DNA of 19,331 nt from CAZXCQ01 sp964639275. GTDB lineage: Bacteria; Desulfobacterota; DSM-4660; Desulfatiglandales; Desulfatiglandaceae. Shown one piece after another: positions 6,533 to 14,523 of the stretch. The stretch covers positions 1 through 19,331 of the forward strand of contig CAZXCQ010000100.1 in the NCBI GenBank assembly GCA_964639275.1, read 5' to 3'. The notes below the pieces were generated by a model that saw only the letters and a program-made list of their open reading frames with translations, was not told where the DNA came from and ran no database searches. The position numbers and the translations under genes were made by a program. Every line of letters starts with the position of its first letter. Position 1 is the first letter of the stretch.

Positions 6533-7558
6533 TCATATTCGCAAGACCTTTGCCCCTTTGATTTTGCGCTCCTTGAGCTCGACCAGTGCCCTGTTTGCAT
6601 CTGCCAGTTCGAATTCCTGGATCTCCGGTCTTATGGGAATCCTGGCTGCCAGTTCCAGAAACTCGCCCACATCTCTTCTGGCAACGTTGGCGACACTCTT
6701 TATCTCCTTTTCAAGCCATAGATGGCGGGGGTAATCCAGTTTCAGGAGGACCTCCTTGTCCGTCTCCTCCTTACGGATGGCGTTGATGATCAACCTCCCC
6801 CCGCTTTCCAGATTCTTTAGGGCCTCAACGACCGGTTTCCATACCGGTGTGGTGTCGATGATGCAATCCAGCCTTTCTCGCGACTCTTCCTCAGTGTCAC
6901 CAGCCCACACCGCCCCGAGTTCCCTGGCAAAGTCTTGTTCTTTTTTGCTCCTGGCAAAGACAAAGACCCTGGACCGGGGGTAACTGTGCCTCGCCATCTT
7001 AAGGACAATATGGGCGGAGGCCCCAAATCCCGTAAGCCCCAGGCTTTTTCCATCCTCAAGCCGGCAAAGCCTGAGCGAGCGGTAGCCAATGGCACCCGCA
7101 CACAGGAGGGGGGCTGCCTCCGAATCAGAGAAGACCTCCGGGATCCTGTGGGCAAAATCTTCAGGTACCACCATATACTCTGCATAACCTCCGTCGGCAT
7201 CCCGGCCTGTGGCCTTAAACTCTTCACACAGGTTTTCATTACCCTGGCGGCATAACCGGCATTGGCCACAGGCCGAATATATCCACCCGACACCTACCCG
7301 CTCTCCCACCTCAAACCTGCGTGACCTGCCCCCGGTCCCTTCCACCCTTCCAACCACCTGGTGACCTAAGACAACCGGAAACCGCGGAGGTGCCGTCCTC
7401 CCTTCAATCTCATCGATCTCAGTATGGCAGACCCCACATGCTGCAACCCGGACCAAGACCTCCCTGTCTCGAGGCACAGGCCTGGGCATGTCTACCATCT
7501 GAAGGGGGTCGGGGTCTTTTACCAGCTCGGAGATTTTTTTCAAGACCATTGCCTTCAT
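6533..7558 (-). CDS. Zinc-dependent alcohol dehydrogenase family protein (MDR)
   Basis: The ATG at 7558 (341 aa) is chosen because GGGTGGAAGAG lies just upstream, whereas the ATG seven codons earlier has no Shine-Dalgarno. The GroES-like domain has catalytic-zinc ligands Cys41 ('CGVCHTE') and His66 in 'GHQVVG', where most family members have GHE. Structural-zinc cysteines 97, 100, 103 and 111 follow ('CGQCRLCRQGNENLC'). The nucleotide-binding domain carries 'LTGFGASAH'. The GHQ plus 'GVGWIYSACGQC' pattern matches a known alcohol-dehydrogenase subgroup. It should interconvert an alcohol and aldehyde with NAD(P)H in the cytoplasm; the substrate is not predictable. It is divergent from the oxidoreductase at 7929 and probably transcribed alone. 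Confidence 0.9.
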   Translation of the reverse strand: MKAMVLKKISELVKDPDPLQMVDMPRPVPRDREVLVRVAACGVCHTEIDEIEGRTAPPRFPVVLGHQVVGRVEGTGGRSRRFEVGERVGVGWIYSACGQCRLCRQGNENLCEEFKATGRDADGGYAEYMVVPEDFAHRIPEVFSDSEAAPLLCAGAIGYRSLRLCRLEDGKSLGLTGFGASAHIVLKMARHSYPRSRVFVFARSKKEQDFARELGAVWAGDTEEESRERLDCIIDTTPVWKPVVEALKNLESGGRLIINAIRKEETDKEVLLKLDYPRHLWLEKEIKSVANVARRDVGEFLELAARIPIRPEIQEFELADANRALVELKERKIKGAKVLRI

Positions 7559-7730
7559 GTCTCTTCCACCCCCGCCCATTTATCAAAAAGGCATTTTTGT
7601 CCCCTAATATAACAGAAAATCCTGGAGATTTCGAGTCCCTATGTCAAAAGCAATCATACATCCACCTGAAGAAACATCTCTTGCAATAAAACTCAAAGGG
7701 GGACTTGCCCCTTCTCCGCTGTTCATGTAA

Positions 7731-7809
7731 GGTTTTTTAGCACTTTGGCCTTTTGAAGGCCGGGCAAAGGGGATTCCGAACCCCCATTCCCCTGTCTAAG
7801 TACGTGGAG
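7731..7809 (+). repeat. GGGGATTCCGAA-type dispersed element, copy C (partial)
   Basis: The copy shares 'ccgggcaaaggggattccga', 'cccattcccctg' and 'ctaagtac.tgg' with copies at 12457-12552 and 14307-14510. It retains the left end ('tttttagc...tttgaa') but no recognisable right inverted end. It occupies the divergent intergenic region upstream of the oxidoreductase at 7929. Confidence 0.7.
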
Positions 7810-7920
7810 AGGATCATCTGCCCTGCCCTGAGTCGCCTCCGGATCTTTGCCGTGGCAGACGCGTATGAAAACTGGTACGATCTTGACGAAGCAGAGGTAT
7901 TGACGCTGCTGGAAGGATAA
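7804..7920 (+). CDS. Possible small ORF or gene remnant
   Basis: A 38-codon reading frame (possible GTG start) encodes 'LRIFAVADAYENWYDLDEAEVLTLLEG' and ends 8 bp before the ATG at 7929. The frame is open leftward into the repeat at 7731-7809. Its acidic C-terminus looks protein-like, but I recognise no family and see no clear Shine-Dalgarno. It may be the 3' remnant of a gene whose 5' end was replaced by the repeat. Confidence 0.25.
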   Translation: MERIICPALSRLRIFAVADAYENWYDLDEAEVLTLLEG

Positions 7921-7928
7921 TCCCTCAC

Positions 7929-8963
7929 ATGCCATACCCTCGCCGACGAATCATGATTGAGAAGCCCGGCAGCTACCGGGTCTTTCGCCTTGATGACACA
8001 CCCATTGGAGATCCCCAACCCGACGAGATCCAGGTGGGTGTCAGGGCCTGTGGTGTCAATTTTGCCGACATCAGCGTCCGGCTGGGGCTATATGCCGCGG
8101 CCAGGGGGAGCTATCCCATCTGCCCTGGGCTGGAGTTTGCCGGGGTTGTCACACGCGGCGGGAGTCATATCAGTGACTACAGGCCGGGTGACAGGGTGTT
8201 CGGGGCGTGCCGTTTTGGTGCCTATACCACGGTCATCAATTCACCGCGCGAGCGTCTGTGGCGGCTCCCCGACACCTGGGATTTCAAAAAAGGCGCGGCC
8301 TTCCCCGTGGCCTATTTGACCGCCTACTATGCCCTTCACCACGTCGGACACCTGCGGGTTTGCGATAAGGTCCTGGTACATTCTGCTGCCGGGGGGGTTG
8401 GAACGGCCCTTCTTCACCTTCTCAAGATAAACGGCAACATGTCGGTGGGCGTCGTGGGCCGATCCGAAAAGGTCTCCGCAGCGGAAAAGGCCGGCGCCAC
8501 CGCTGTTATTGATAAGGGCACGCAGGATCTCTGGGCCAGGGCCAGAGAACTCAGTCCTGGCGGGTATGATCTGATCCTTGACGCAAACGGCGCCTCCACC
8601 CTCAGGGACTCATACCACCATCTCGGGCCGACGGGCAGGTTGTTGATCTATGGGTTTTCATCCATGTTCTCCAGATCGGGACGAAAGAATCCTGCCAAAC
8701 TGATCTGGTACTACCTCCGCACGCCCCGTTTTAGTCCATTTGATCTGACCGGGGGAAACAAGACCATTAGCGGTTTTAACCTGATCTATCTCTTTGATCG
8801 GGTGGATCTCTTTCGTAGCATCATGGATACGATCCTCAAATGGGAACAGGAAGGCGGCCTCCCCCCGATGTCTGTTACCCCATTTCCCTTTGAAGATATT
8901 GCCAGGGCCCATCAGGCCGTAGAATCAGGAGGTACGGTGGGAAAACTCGTCCTGGAAATGTAA
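7929..8963 (+). CDS. VAT1/quinone oxidoreductase-like MDR protein
   Basis: This 344-aa zinc-free medium-chain dehydrogenase/reductase has a GroES-like domain ('CGVNFADISVRLGLY', 'PGLEFAGVV', 'GDRVFG') and the nucleotide-binding motif 'HSAAGGVGTALLHLL' (residues about 150-165). The latter is the AxxGGVG pattern of NADPH-binding quinone oxidoreductases. None of the zinc-binding cysteines of the divergent neighbour is present. The insertion around 'SGRKNPAKLIWYYLRTPRFSPFDL' resembles the VAT1-like subgroup. A GGAAGG sequence lies about 13 nt upstream; a later Met (residue 9) is an alternative start. Likely reaction: NADPH-dependent reduction of a quinone or enone in the cytoplasm. Gene and neighbour at 6533 are divergent, sharing the 7559-7928 interval. 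Confidence 0.88.
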   Translation: MPYPRRRIMIEKPGSYRVFRLDDTPIGDPQPDEIQVGVRACGVNFADISVRLGLYAAARGSYPICPGLEFAGVVTRGGSHISDYRPGDRVFGACRFGAYTTVINSPRERLWRLPDTWDFKKGAAFPVAYLTAYYALHHVGHLRVCDKVLVHSAAGGVGTALLHLLKINGNMSVGVVGRSEKVSAAEKAGATAVIDKGTQDLWARARELSPGGYDLILDANGASTLRDSYHHLGPTGRLLIYGFSSMFSRSGRKNPAKLIWYYLRTPRFSPFDLTGGNKTISGFNLIYLFDRVDLFRSIMDTILKWEQEGGLPPMSVTPFPFEDIARAHQAVESGGTVGKLVLEM

Positions 8964-8993
8964 CCTCTTTTTTCAGGTTAAGGACCAAAAGCA

Positions 8994-9043
8994 AAGGGGC
9001 AGTCCTTCAAAACTTCAAGGCAAAACTTCAAGGCCTGCCCCTT
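8994..9043. terminator. Hairpin between convergent genes, with tandem repeat in the loop
   Basis: A 9-bp stem (aaggggcag at 8994-9002, ctgcccctt at 9035-9043) encloses a 32-nt loop. The loop holds a 13-bp direct repeat, aaaacttcaaggc, twice. It lies between the stops of the convergent genes at 8963 and 9085, so a bidirectional terminator is plausible, although T tracts are poor. The long loop and tandem repeat suggest a dispersed repeat doing this job. Confidence 0.45.
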
Positions 9044-9084
9044 CTACGTTTACTGCTTCTTCCCTAAAGGTCCTCTATCGCCCG

Positions 9085-10113
9085 TTACTTAAGGGGTGCG
9101 AGCTTGATACTGCCCTTTTTCAATAATGGTCCTTCGCCCTCGTAGAATGCCAGCATCTGCTCATCGGTCATGCCTGTCGGTCTCCACCAGTCGGCCTTTA
9201 GCAGATTGGCCTTGGCCTTTTCTATGATCTCCTTGTCTATGGGCACCCAGTGGGTCTCATAACTGATGCTGTCAGGGGTCACCACATAGATCGTGTACTG
9301 GTTCGGATAGGAAACCGCCGCGGGGTTGACAATATAGGTTATCCCGTTGATGGACTGATGCCGGAGACCAATGTGTCGATGGCCCGCCAATACAAGCTGC
9401 ACTGAGGGGACATATTTCTCCAGGACTTTTCTGACACCCGGGGCATTATCCACCTGGAACTTGTCAAATCTTCCGCCAAACTCATCTTCCTTATGCCAGG
9501 GCACAAAATTGTGATGGCAGAACACAATGTTGACCTTGTCCCGATTGGCATACAGGTCCTGGTCCAACCATTCCATCTCTGCGGTGGGGATGTGACCTCC
9601 CCAATGGGTGGGTACATTACCATCCAGGCCGATGATATGGAGACCGGGGAGGGGATCTGCACTCCACCAGGCATCAGGCCCATCGAATCCGTGCCCCTGA
9701 AACGTCCAGATGACAGTGCCCTTGCTCACGGCCACGTGCGGGGCCTGATTCGGTTTGGCCTGGCCGGCTGGCGCAAAATCGTGATTACCGCATAACACAT
9801 AGTACGGGACTTTTAGTTCGTCCAGGTAGGCCTTTATCAAATCCAGATTCCAGGGCTCCCCATCGAGGAGCAGATCACCTGTGATAACAACGAAATCGAG
9901 ATCCGGTATCTTGTTCAAGGCCTTTACGGTCTTATCCACGATCTCGGTACTCGCAGACCCCATCTTCATGCCGTCCTTCCCATATAGCTCCATATGGGTA
10001 TCGCTGATGACTGCAAATTTGGCCTTTTCGAAGGCGTAGCCGACCGAAAAGAGCAGGAGAACGATCGAAAAGGCCAACCCTAACACCAATAGTCTGTTAA
10101 CCCTTCTCTTCAT
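9085..10113 (-). CDS. Exported calcineurin-like metallophosphoesterase
   Basis: This 342-aa protein has an N-terminal signal peptide or anchor (residues 1-27, KRR followed by a hydrophobic core). All metallophosphoesterase motifs are present in order: D38-x-H40 ('ISDTHME'), G79-D80 ('ITGDLLLDGE'), 'GNHD' 109-112, 'CHHN' with H200/H201, and 'GHRH' 244-247. A two-metal phosphoesterase active in the periplasm is therefore well supported. The arrangement is closest to the CpdA/cyclic-nucleotide or purple-acid-like phosphodiesterase branch, but the substrate cannot be fixed. The start has an excellent AAAGGAGG 8-9 nt upstream. A candidate promoter lies at 10191-10218. The PC4-like gene is upstream on the same strand, 174 bp away. 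Confidence 0.88.
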   Translation of the reverse strand: MKRRVNRLLVLGLAFSIVLLLFSVGYAFEKAKFAVISDTHMELYGKDGMKMGSASTEIVDKTVKALNKIPDLDFVVITGDLLLDGEPWNLDLIKAYLDELKVPYYVLCGNHDFAPAGQAKPNQAPHVAVSKGTVIWTFQGHGFDGPDAWWSADPLPGLHIIGLDGNVPTHWGGHIPTAEMEWLDQDLYANRDKVNIVFCHHNFVPWHKEDEFGGRFDKFQVDNAPGVRKVLEKYVPSVQLVLAGHRHIGLRHQSINGITYIVNPAAVSYPNQYTIYVVTPDSISYETHWVPIDKEIIEKAKANLLKADWWRPTGMTDEQMLAFYEGEGPLLKKGSIKLAPLK

Positions 10114-10190
10114 AGCTTCATACCTCCTTTCATCCTGTTATAGTTTTTGAAAACCTGTTACCTCCCACCTGTGCCAAATCCCAGCCTCCC

Positions 10191-10218
10191 ACTTTAGGTG
10201 ATGAGAAGGATTTGTCAA
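10191..10218 (-). promoter_or_regulatory. Candidate sigma70 promoter for the phosphoesterase gene
   Basis: On the minus strand TTGACA (10213-10218) is followed after 16 bp by TAAAGT (10191-10196). The -35 matches perfectly and the -10 matches 4 of 6. It lies about 80 bp upstream of the start codon of the phosphoesterase gene. It is the best match in the 10114-10287 gap. Confidence 0.4.
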
Positions 10219-10287
10219 GGACTTTATTCTCCTTTTTCAGGCCTCCTGCCTTATGTAATTAGAACAAATACAAATAGTTATATACAG

Positions 10288-10554
10288 CTACCCCACCCCG
10301 ACAGGGCCAAGAATCTCCTTTTCGTTGAGCTTTTTTTCCACCTTCAAGACAGCCCCTTTGAGCTCTGAAAAGAGAGATAGGGGCAATGTGATGCAATATG
10401 AAGTGGGTTCCTTTTTCTCACCCCTCTGCGGTGAGGAAAATACCCGGATATCTACAAAATGATATCCCCTTTTTTCCAGTAGAGAAAACCTGATCTCCTC
10501 CAGTGAATTCTTTTCAAAACGGGTCAGCACCTCCCCCTCAATAGATTCTTCCAT
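10288..10554 (-). CDS. PC4/p15-like ssDNA-binding transcriptional coactivator domain protein
   Basis: This 88-aa protein has the PC4 pattern: 'EIRFSLLEKRGYHFVDIRVF' (two beta strands with the hallmark I-R), a variable loop, then 'YCITLPLSLFSELKGAVLKVEKKL' (short strand plus the amphipathic helix). Bacterial relatives such as YdbC bind single-stranded DNA as dimers. A nucleic-acid-binding cytoplasmic role is likely, with no specific target implied. The ATG has AAAGGAGAGG immediately upstream. It is encoded upstream of the phosphoesterase on the same strand, but 174 bp and a separate promoter candidate argue against tight coupling. The Gly of the usual 'GIxL' is replaced by Cys ('CITL'). The family call rests on pattern recognition. 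Confidence 0.7.
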   Translation of the reverse strand: MEESIEGEVLTRFEKNSLEEIRFSLLEKRGYHFVDIRVFSSPQRGEKKEPTSYCITLPLSLFSELKGAVLKVEKKLNEKEILGPVGVG

Positions 10555-10999
10555 GCCTCTCCTTTCATCCGAGTCCTGGTTATTTTTTGACCCTATCGTG
10601 GGACCCCACTTGCCTTGATTTTGTCAACTCATCCACCGCTCGCAATCCGGGCTATCGGCTGCGGGGTCGTGGCTAGAGTGAGCCGCTGATGCTTGAAAAA
10701 GGGCTTGGAAATTGATCCGCTTTTCTTGATCTTTCCATATGGACAACTTTGAAGGAGAATGATACCATTTAAAGTGGGCCGTGCCAAGGCCTTGGAAAAG
10801 GGCCCGAATGTCTAATCCAAACAGAGGAGGGAAAAGAACTGTCAAATAGAACACCTTTTGGCACGCCACGAGCGCCAAGAGGATAGGGCGGTACATTGAA
10901 TTGTTAACTAAGGCAGGGAACTTTCACGAGAGGAGGTGAACGGGATAAAAAGATTTCCATTTCTTCAAATGTGACAATGTTACTAGAAAGGAGTTGAAA
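10555..10999. other. Intergenic region between divergent genes, no convincing gene
   Basis: This gap separates the PC4-like gene (minus) from the ABC importer operon (plus) and should hold both promoters, but I find no good -35/-10 pair for the operon. AGAGGAGGTGAAC at 10930-10942 is a strong Shine-Dalgarno-like sequence with no productive ORF after it (stop after a dozen codons). A 90-codon frame on the minus strand (10624-10896) lacks a ribosome site and family resemblance. Confidence 0.5.
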
Positions 11000-12301
11000 A
11001 TGAAAAAGAGGATCTTGACTACAACAATCTTGACTGTCATTTCAACGGTGCTGCTGCTCCTGCCAGCCTTTGCGGCGCAAGCGCAAGCAGCAGACAAGAT
11101 CGGCTGGGTGGGTCCTGTTTACAAGGAGTTGTCTGATAGCCTCACAAAGGGTTTTAAGGCGTACTATAAGAAGACCTATGGTAAGGACGTGGACATCACG
11201 TTTGTGCGGCCGGGCGGATGGCCGGTCTGCCTGGACAAAGTGAGACTATGGGGCGGCAAACCCGATGCCGACATCTTCTTGGGTGCAGGCGCTCCAGCGC
11301 ATGAAATCGCAAAGAAAGATGGACTGATCGTCCCTTACAGGCCAAAGGATTGGGATAAGGTTCCTGAACAGTGGCACGGCATGAAGGTAAAAGATACGGA
11401 TGGTTATTGGACCTGCTTCGCACCCTGGATCGTCACCAATCTATACAACGAAAAGGTTTTGAAAAAGCTAAGGCTGCCGGCGCCAAAGACGTGGAAGGAT
11501 CTCAACAACCCAATTTACCGGGGGAACATCATTCACACACTACCATACGCCTCTGGCACAATGCATGAAACCGTGGAGATCCTCTTGCAGGCATTTGGAC
11601 AGGAAAAGGGTTGGGCATATCTCAGGCTCTTGGCGGCACAGTTGGCCCGCTTCTCTACCGGCAGCACAGATACGACCCACATAGTGAGCCGAGGCGAAGT
11701 CCCCATAGGGATCGCGCAGCCGCAAATGAACGCGATGGTCGCACGCAGAGATGGCTATCCTGTCCGAGATTTGCTCCCTGACAAAACGATCCTGGTTCCA
11801 GAGGCAGTGGCCTTGCTGAAAGGTGCGCCCAACGAAGCGACCGGGAAGATCTTTCTGGACTGGCTATTCAGCATGGAGGGACAAAAATATGTGCTGGGGG
11901 GCGGTTACTTTCCTGCCAGGACGGACATCAAATTCTCCACCTGGGAAAAAGAAGGCGTCGGCATGGCCAAGCACGCCGCAAAGGCGCTGGGAGTGGATTC
12001 GTTCTGGGACCTGAAGGTCGGGTTTATCGAGTACAACCTGGATCTTGCTACAAAGAGATGGGACCAGGTCAATCGAACCTATGAGTACGAGATATACAGG
12101 AAGTGGGACAAGTTGAAAAGCAGTCTGTCTTTGATAGAGGAGGTTGAGGAAGAAATTAAGGCCGCAAAGGCCCAGAATGTGGACGTGACAAAAGCGGAGG
12201 CGAAAATAAAAGAGGCCAGAAAGCTCTTCGAGATAGATGGCAAGTATGCAGCGGCCCGTTTGGCTGCTTCGAAGGCACGCGCGCTGCTTGTCGAGCGTTG
12301 A
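11000..12301 (+). CDS. ABC transporter periplasmic substrate-binding protein with coiled-coil tail
   Basis: The ATG at 11000 (433 aa) is preferred over an in-frame TTG at 10994 because AAAGGAG ends 6 nt before it. A Sec signal peptide spans residues 1-30 (KKR, hydrophobic core, 'AFAAQAQA'), with no lipobox. The mature part is a family-1/6 extracellular solute-binding protein of the Fe3+/phosphonate/spermidine-type fold: 'DADIFLGAGAPAHEIAKKDGL', 'WVTNLYNEKVL'-like core text 'APWIVTNLYN', 'PKTWKDLNNPIYRGNI', and 'LDWLFSMEGQKYV'. The last 55-60 residues form a charged helical hairpin ('EEVEEEIKAAKAQNVDVTKAEAKIKEARKLF') that typical family members lack. It is the first gene of the importer operon. 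The substrate is not predictable. Confidence 0.88.
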   Translation: MKKRILTTTILTVISTVLLLLPAFAAQAQAADKIGWVGPVYKELSDSLTKGFKAYYKKTYGKDVDITFVRPGGWPVCLDKVRLWGGKPDADIFLGAGAPAHEIAKKDGLIVPYRPKDWDKVPEQWHGMKVKDTDGYWTCFAPWIVTNLYNEKVLKKLRLPAPKTWKDLNNPIYRGNIIHTLPYASGTMHETVEILLQAFGQEKGWAYLRLLAAQLARFSTGSTDTTHIVSRGEVPIGIAQPQMNAMVARRDGYPVRDLLPDKTILVPEAVALLKGAPNEATGKIFLDWLFSMEGQKYVLGGGYFPARTDIKFSTWEKEGVGMAKHAAKALGVDSFWDLKVGFIEYNLDLATKRWDQVNRTYEYEIYRKWDKLKSSLSLIEEVEEEIKAAKAQNVDVTKAEAKIKEARKLFEIDGKYAAARLAASKARALLVER

Positions 12302-12401
12302 CGGCAACATAGAGTCAGGCCCTCACTGTCGTGGGCACCGCGCCGCGACATTGCCTCAGGTGGTGAATTCTTTCGACCGAATAGGATACTCTCCAGGCTT
12401 G

Positions 12402-12433
12402 ATATACGGGCGAGCCGCGGCTCGCTCGTATAT
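12402..12433. promoter_or_regulatory. 32-bp palindrome in the operon, possible mRNA stabiliser or attenuator
   Basis: The half-sites atatacgggcgagccg and cggctcgctcgtatat pair over 16 bp, with a single G-T that is still a G-U pair in RNA. No T tract follows, so it is not a classical terminator. It lies 100 bp after the substrate-binding protein stop and upstream of the permease. In that position a hairpin could protect the binding-protein mRNA and reduce read-through, giving the usual excess of binding protein. An operator is the alternative. Confidence 0.6.
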
Positions 12434-12456
12434 TCTAAGTTAGATAATATAAGGAT

Positions 12457-12552
12457 GGTAACATCTTAGCTTTTTGAAACCCGGGCAATGGGGATTCCGA
12501 ATCCCCATTCCCCTGTCCTATTGCCAATTTTGAAGAAAGCTAAACTGATACC
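12457..12552 (+). repeat. Foldable 96-bp dispersed element, copy A
   Basis: The ends are imperfect inverted repeats: ggtaacatcttagctttttg at the left and, reverse-complemented, ggtatcagtttagctttctt at the right. Nested inside are ggcaat/attgcc and ggggattccgaatcccc, so the RNA could fold into one long structure. The element ends 11 bp before the permease ATG, immediately before AAGGAT. Copies B (14307) and C (7731) share the core. Confidence 0.7.
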
Positions 12553-12563
12553 AAGGATGTGAT

Positions 12564-14240
12564 ATGTCTCGCGGCAATACCTTTCTGGCAGCACTCCTGT
12601 GGTTGGTCATTGCCTTTCTCGTGCTTTATCCGCTGTCAATTCTGGTTCTGGAAAGCTTCAAAATCGCCGGAACCACGACTTGGGGCATAAAGAATTACCT
12701 GGGATTCTTCCAGGACGCATACTATCTCAAGACCTTTGGTAATACCCTGCTCCTGAGCACACTGGTGCTCCTGACCACCACCGTGTTCGGGGTGCCCCTG
12801 GCATACATCCTGGCGAGATACAAACATAGGGGGAAGACAGTTTTTACTGCCCTAATCCTTTTGCCGATTGTCTTGCCCGCTTTTGCCGGTGTGTTTGCAT
12901 TCATCATCTTCTTCGGCAAGTATGGAACGCTGAATCTGCTTCTGACGGAAACAGGGCTGATTGAGAAACCCATAAACTTTATCTACGGGATACACGGGCT
13001 GGTATTTATTCAATCATTGCACCTGCTTCCCTTTATCGTCCTTGGTCTTTCCGCAGGTTTCACCAACATTGATCCCTCCTTTGAAGAAGCCGCCGAAGTC
13101 GAGGGAGCGAGCGGCTTTCGGAGATTCCTCACGGTCACCTTGCCTCTCTGCACCCCAACTTATCTGGCAGGCGCTGTGATCGTATTCCTGTGGCCCTTTA
13201 CGGACTGGCTCACACCGCTGATTCTGGGGCAGGTGGATTTTCTCCCCTCGGTTTCGTACATCAACATTGCCTATCACTTTACTGATATGCATCGCAAGTA
13301 TATGGGGATCGTGGCAGTAGTGGTATCTTCCATTGTCTGCATTACCCTCTTTTTGCTCGCCAGGTGGTGGGTCGAGAGGAAAAAGTATACGGGTCTCTCA
13401 AAAGGGACAACGTCTGAAGGGAGAGTAATCGAGCCCAGCGGGTTGATGAAATCGGGCGCGTATGTGTATATGATCTCTATTGCCATCCTCGTCCTGCTCA
13501 TTCCGATCGTGCTGGGGTTAGCTGGTTTTTCCAGAAGATGGGTCTTTGAGCCGTTTCCAACCTATTGGACACTCGAAAATTTCAGCGTAATCCTTCTGGA
13601 AACCCCCGGGCTAATAAAAAATTCGTTCCTCTTCAGCGGGATAGCCCTGCTTTTCGGGATCGTCTTTGGGCTTCCAGCTGCCTATCTCATCGTCCGCACC
13701 CGTGTCCCGGGCAGAAATGTGCTTGACTTTGTGATCAGCCTGATGCTGGCCTTTCCGGGTATGGCGGTCGGCGTGAGTTATCTCCTGGCATTTTGGAAAG
13801 ACATACCCTTGGCCACACACTGGATAATCATGCCGCTGGCCCTGTTCGCACGGCGACTTCCGTACTTTTTGCGGATGGCGCACTCCTCCTACCTGCAGCT
13901 GGATATTTCGCTCGAGGAGGCCTCCGAAGTATCGGGGGCGGGTAAGATCAGAACATTTATGAAGATATCTCTGCCGTTGCTGCTCAAGGGGGTGCTCGTC
14001 GGTGTGGTGATGTTTTTCATCATGGCGTTCCAGGAGATCTCTACAGCGATATTCCTCTATCGCGGAGGATGGGAGACCTTGCCCATAGGAATCTTTTTGA
14101 ACTGGCACCGCGGTATGGAGTTCGGAATCGCCGCGGCCATGGCGTTTTTGATGATTGTCATCACCTTTATCCTTTTGCTGATCATAGCGAGAATCGGCGG
14201 GGGCATCCTCAAGGCCGCCTGGGGCCCTGGCGAGATGTAG
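12564..14240 (+). CDS. ABC transporter permease, two fused BPD_transp_1 domains
   Basis: This 558-aa inner-membrane protein has about 12 transmembrane segments in two homologous halves, as in FbpB/AfuB-type permeases. Each half has an EAA loop for contact with the ATPase: 'EEAAEVEGASGFRRFLTVTLP' (without its last residue 174-193) and 'EEASEVSGAGKIRTFMKISL' (about 452-471). Fusion of two permease domains means one polypeptide forms the whole channel with an ATPase dimer. AAGGAT lies about 7 nt before the ATG. The gene is 262 bp after the binding-protein gene, an unusually large gap for an operon, filled by a palindrome and repeat copy A. Fusion architecture favours the ferric/2-aminoethylphosphonate-type class. 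Confidence 0.92.
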   Translation: MSRGNTFLAALLWLVIAFLVLYPLSILVLESFKIAGTTTWGIKNYLGFFQDAYYLKTFGNTLLLSTLVLLTTTVFGVPLAYILARYKHRGKTVFTALILLPIVLPAFAGVFAFIIFFGKYGTLNLLLTETGLIEKPINFIYGIHGLVFIQSLHLLPFIVLGLSAGFTNIDPSFEEAAEVEGASGFRRFLTVTLPLCTPTYLAGAVIVFLWPFTDWLTPLILGQVDFLPSVSYINIAYHFTDMHRKYMGIVAVVVSSIVCITLFLLARWWVERKKYTGLSKGTTSEGRVIEPSGLMKSGAYVYMISIAILVLLIPIVLGLAGFSRRWVFEPFPTYWTLENFSVILLETPGLIKNSFLFSGIALLFGIVFGLPAAYLIVRTRVPGRNVLDFVISLMLAFPGMAVGVSYLLAFWKDIPLATHWIIMPLALFARRLPYFLRMAHSSYLQLDISLEEASEVSGAGKIRTFMKISLPLLLKGVLVGVVMFFIMAFQEISTAIFLYRGGWETLPIGIFLNWHRGMEFGIAAAMAFLMIVITFILLLIIARIGGGILKAAWGPGEM

Positions 14241-14306
14241 GGAATCGACCCAATGGAACAATATTCAAGAGTGTGTCGGACATCGAGCGGTCACTAAAGG
14301 AGATAA

Positions 14307-14510
14307 GTACCATTTTAGCCGTTTGAAACCCGGGCAATAATGGGGATTCCGAACCCCATTCTCCTGACTAAGTACATGGTTTTATAAATACGGTAGCGCA
14401 TCTTGAGGAACTGGATTCCAGCACCTAAACACGCTTTGAGTGAGAAATATGTCACCGAATTTATGACACGAGGCACTAAGTTCAAATCTTAAAAAAAGCT
14501 AAATTGATAC
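14307..14510 (+). repeat. Foldable dispersed element, copy B (204 bp, composite)
   Basis: The left end gtaccattttagc and the right end (reverse complement gtatcaatttagc) match those of copy A. The core 'gtttgaaacccgggcaat' and 'ggggattccgaacccc' is shared. It is about 108 bp longer than copy A because of extra text that includes a solo 45-bp-family end at 14447-14480. It stops 13 bp before the ATPase start codon. Confidence 0.7.
14447..14480 (-). repeat. Degenerate solo end of the 45-bp inverted-repeat family
   Basis: The text tgtcaccgaatttatgacac plus 'gaggcactaa' aligns in reverse complement with the element ends at 6149, 6474 and 19278 (shared core ataaatt..g and tagt). It lies inside copy B of the foldable element, so one repeat seems to have landed in another. 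Confidence 0.5.
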
Positions 14511-14523
14511 GGAGATAAACTCA

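Noticed and set aside
10624..10896. 90-codon minus-strand ORF upstream of the PC4-like gene
   Set aside because: There is no Shine-Dalgarno, no recognisable domain and an implausible composition; kept as intergenic.
14302..14510. Riboswitch upstream of the ABC ATPase gene
   Set aside because: The structure is shared with dispersed copies at 12457 and 7731 and fits no riboswitch class I know; better described as a repeated element.
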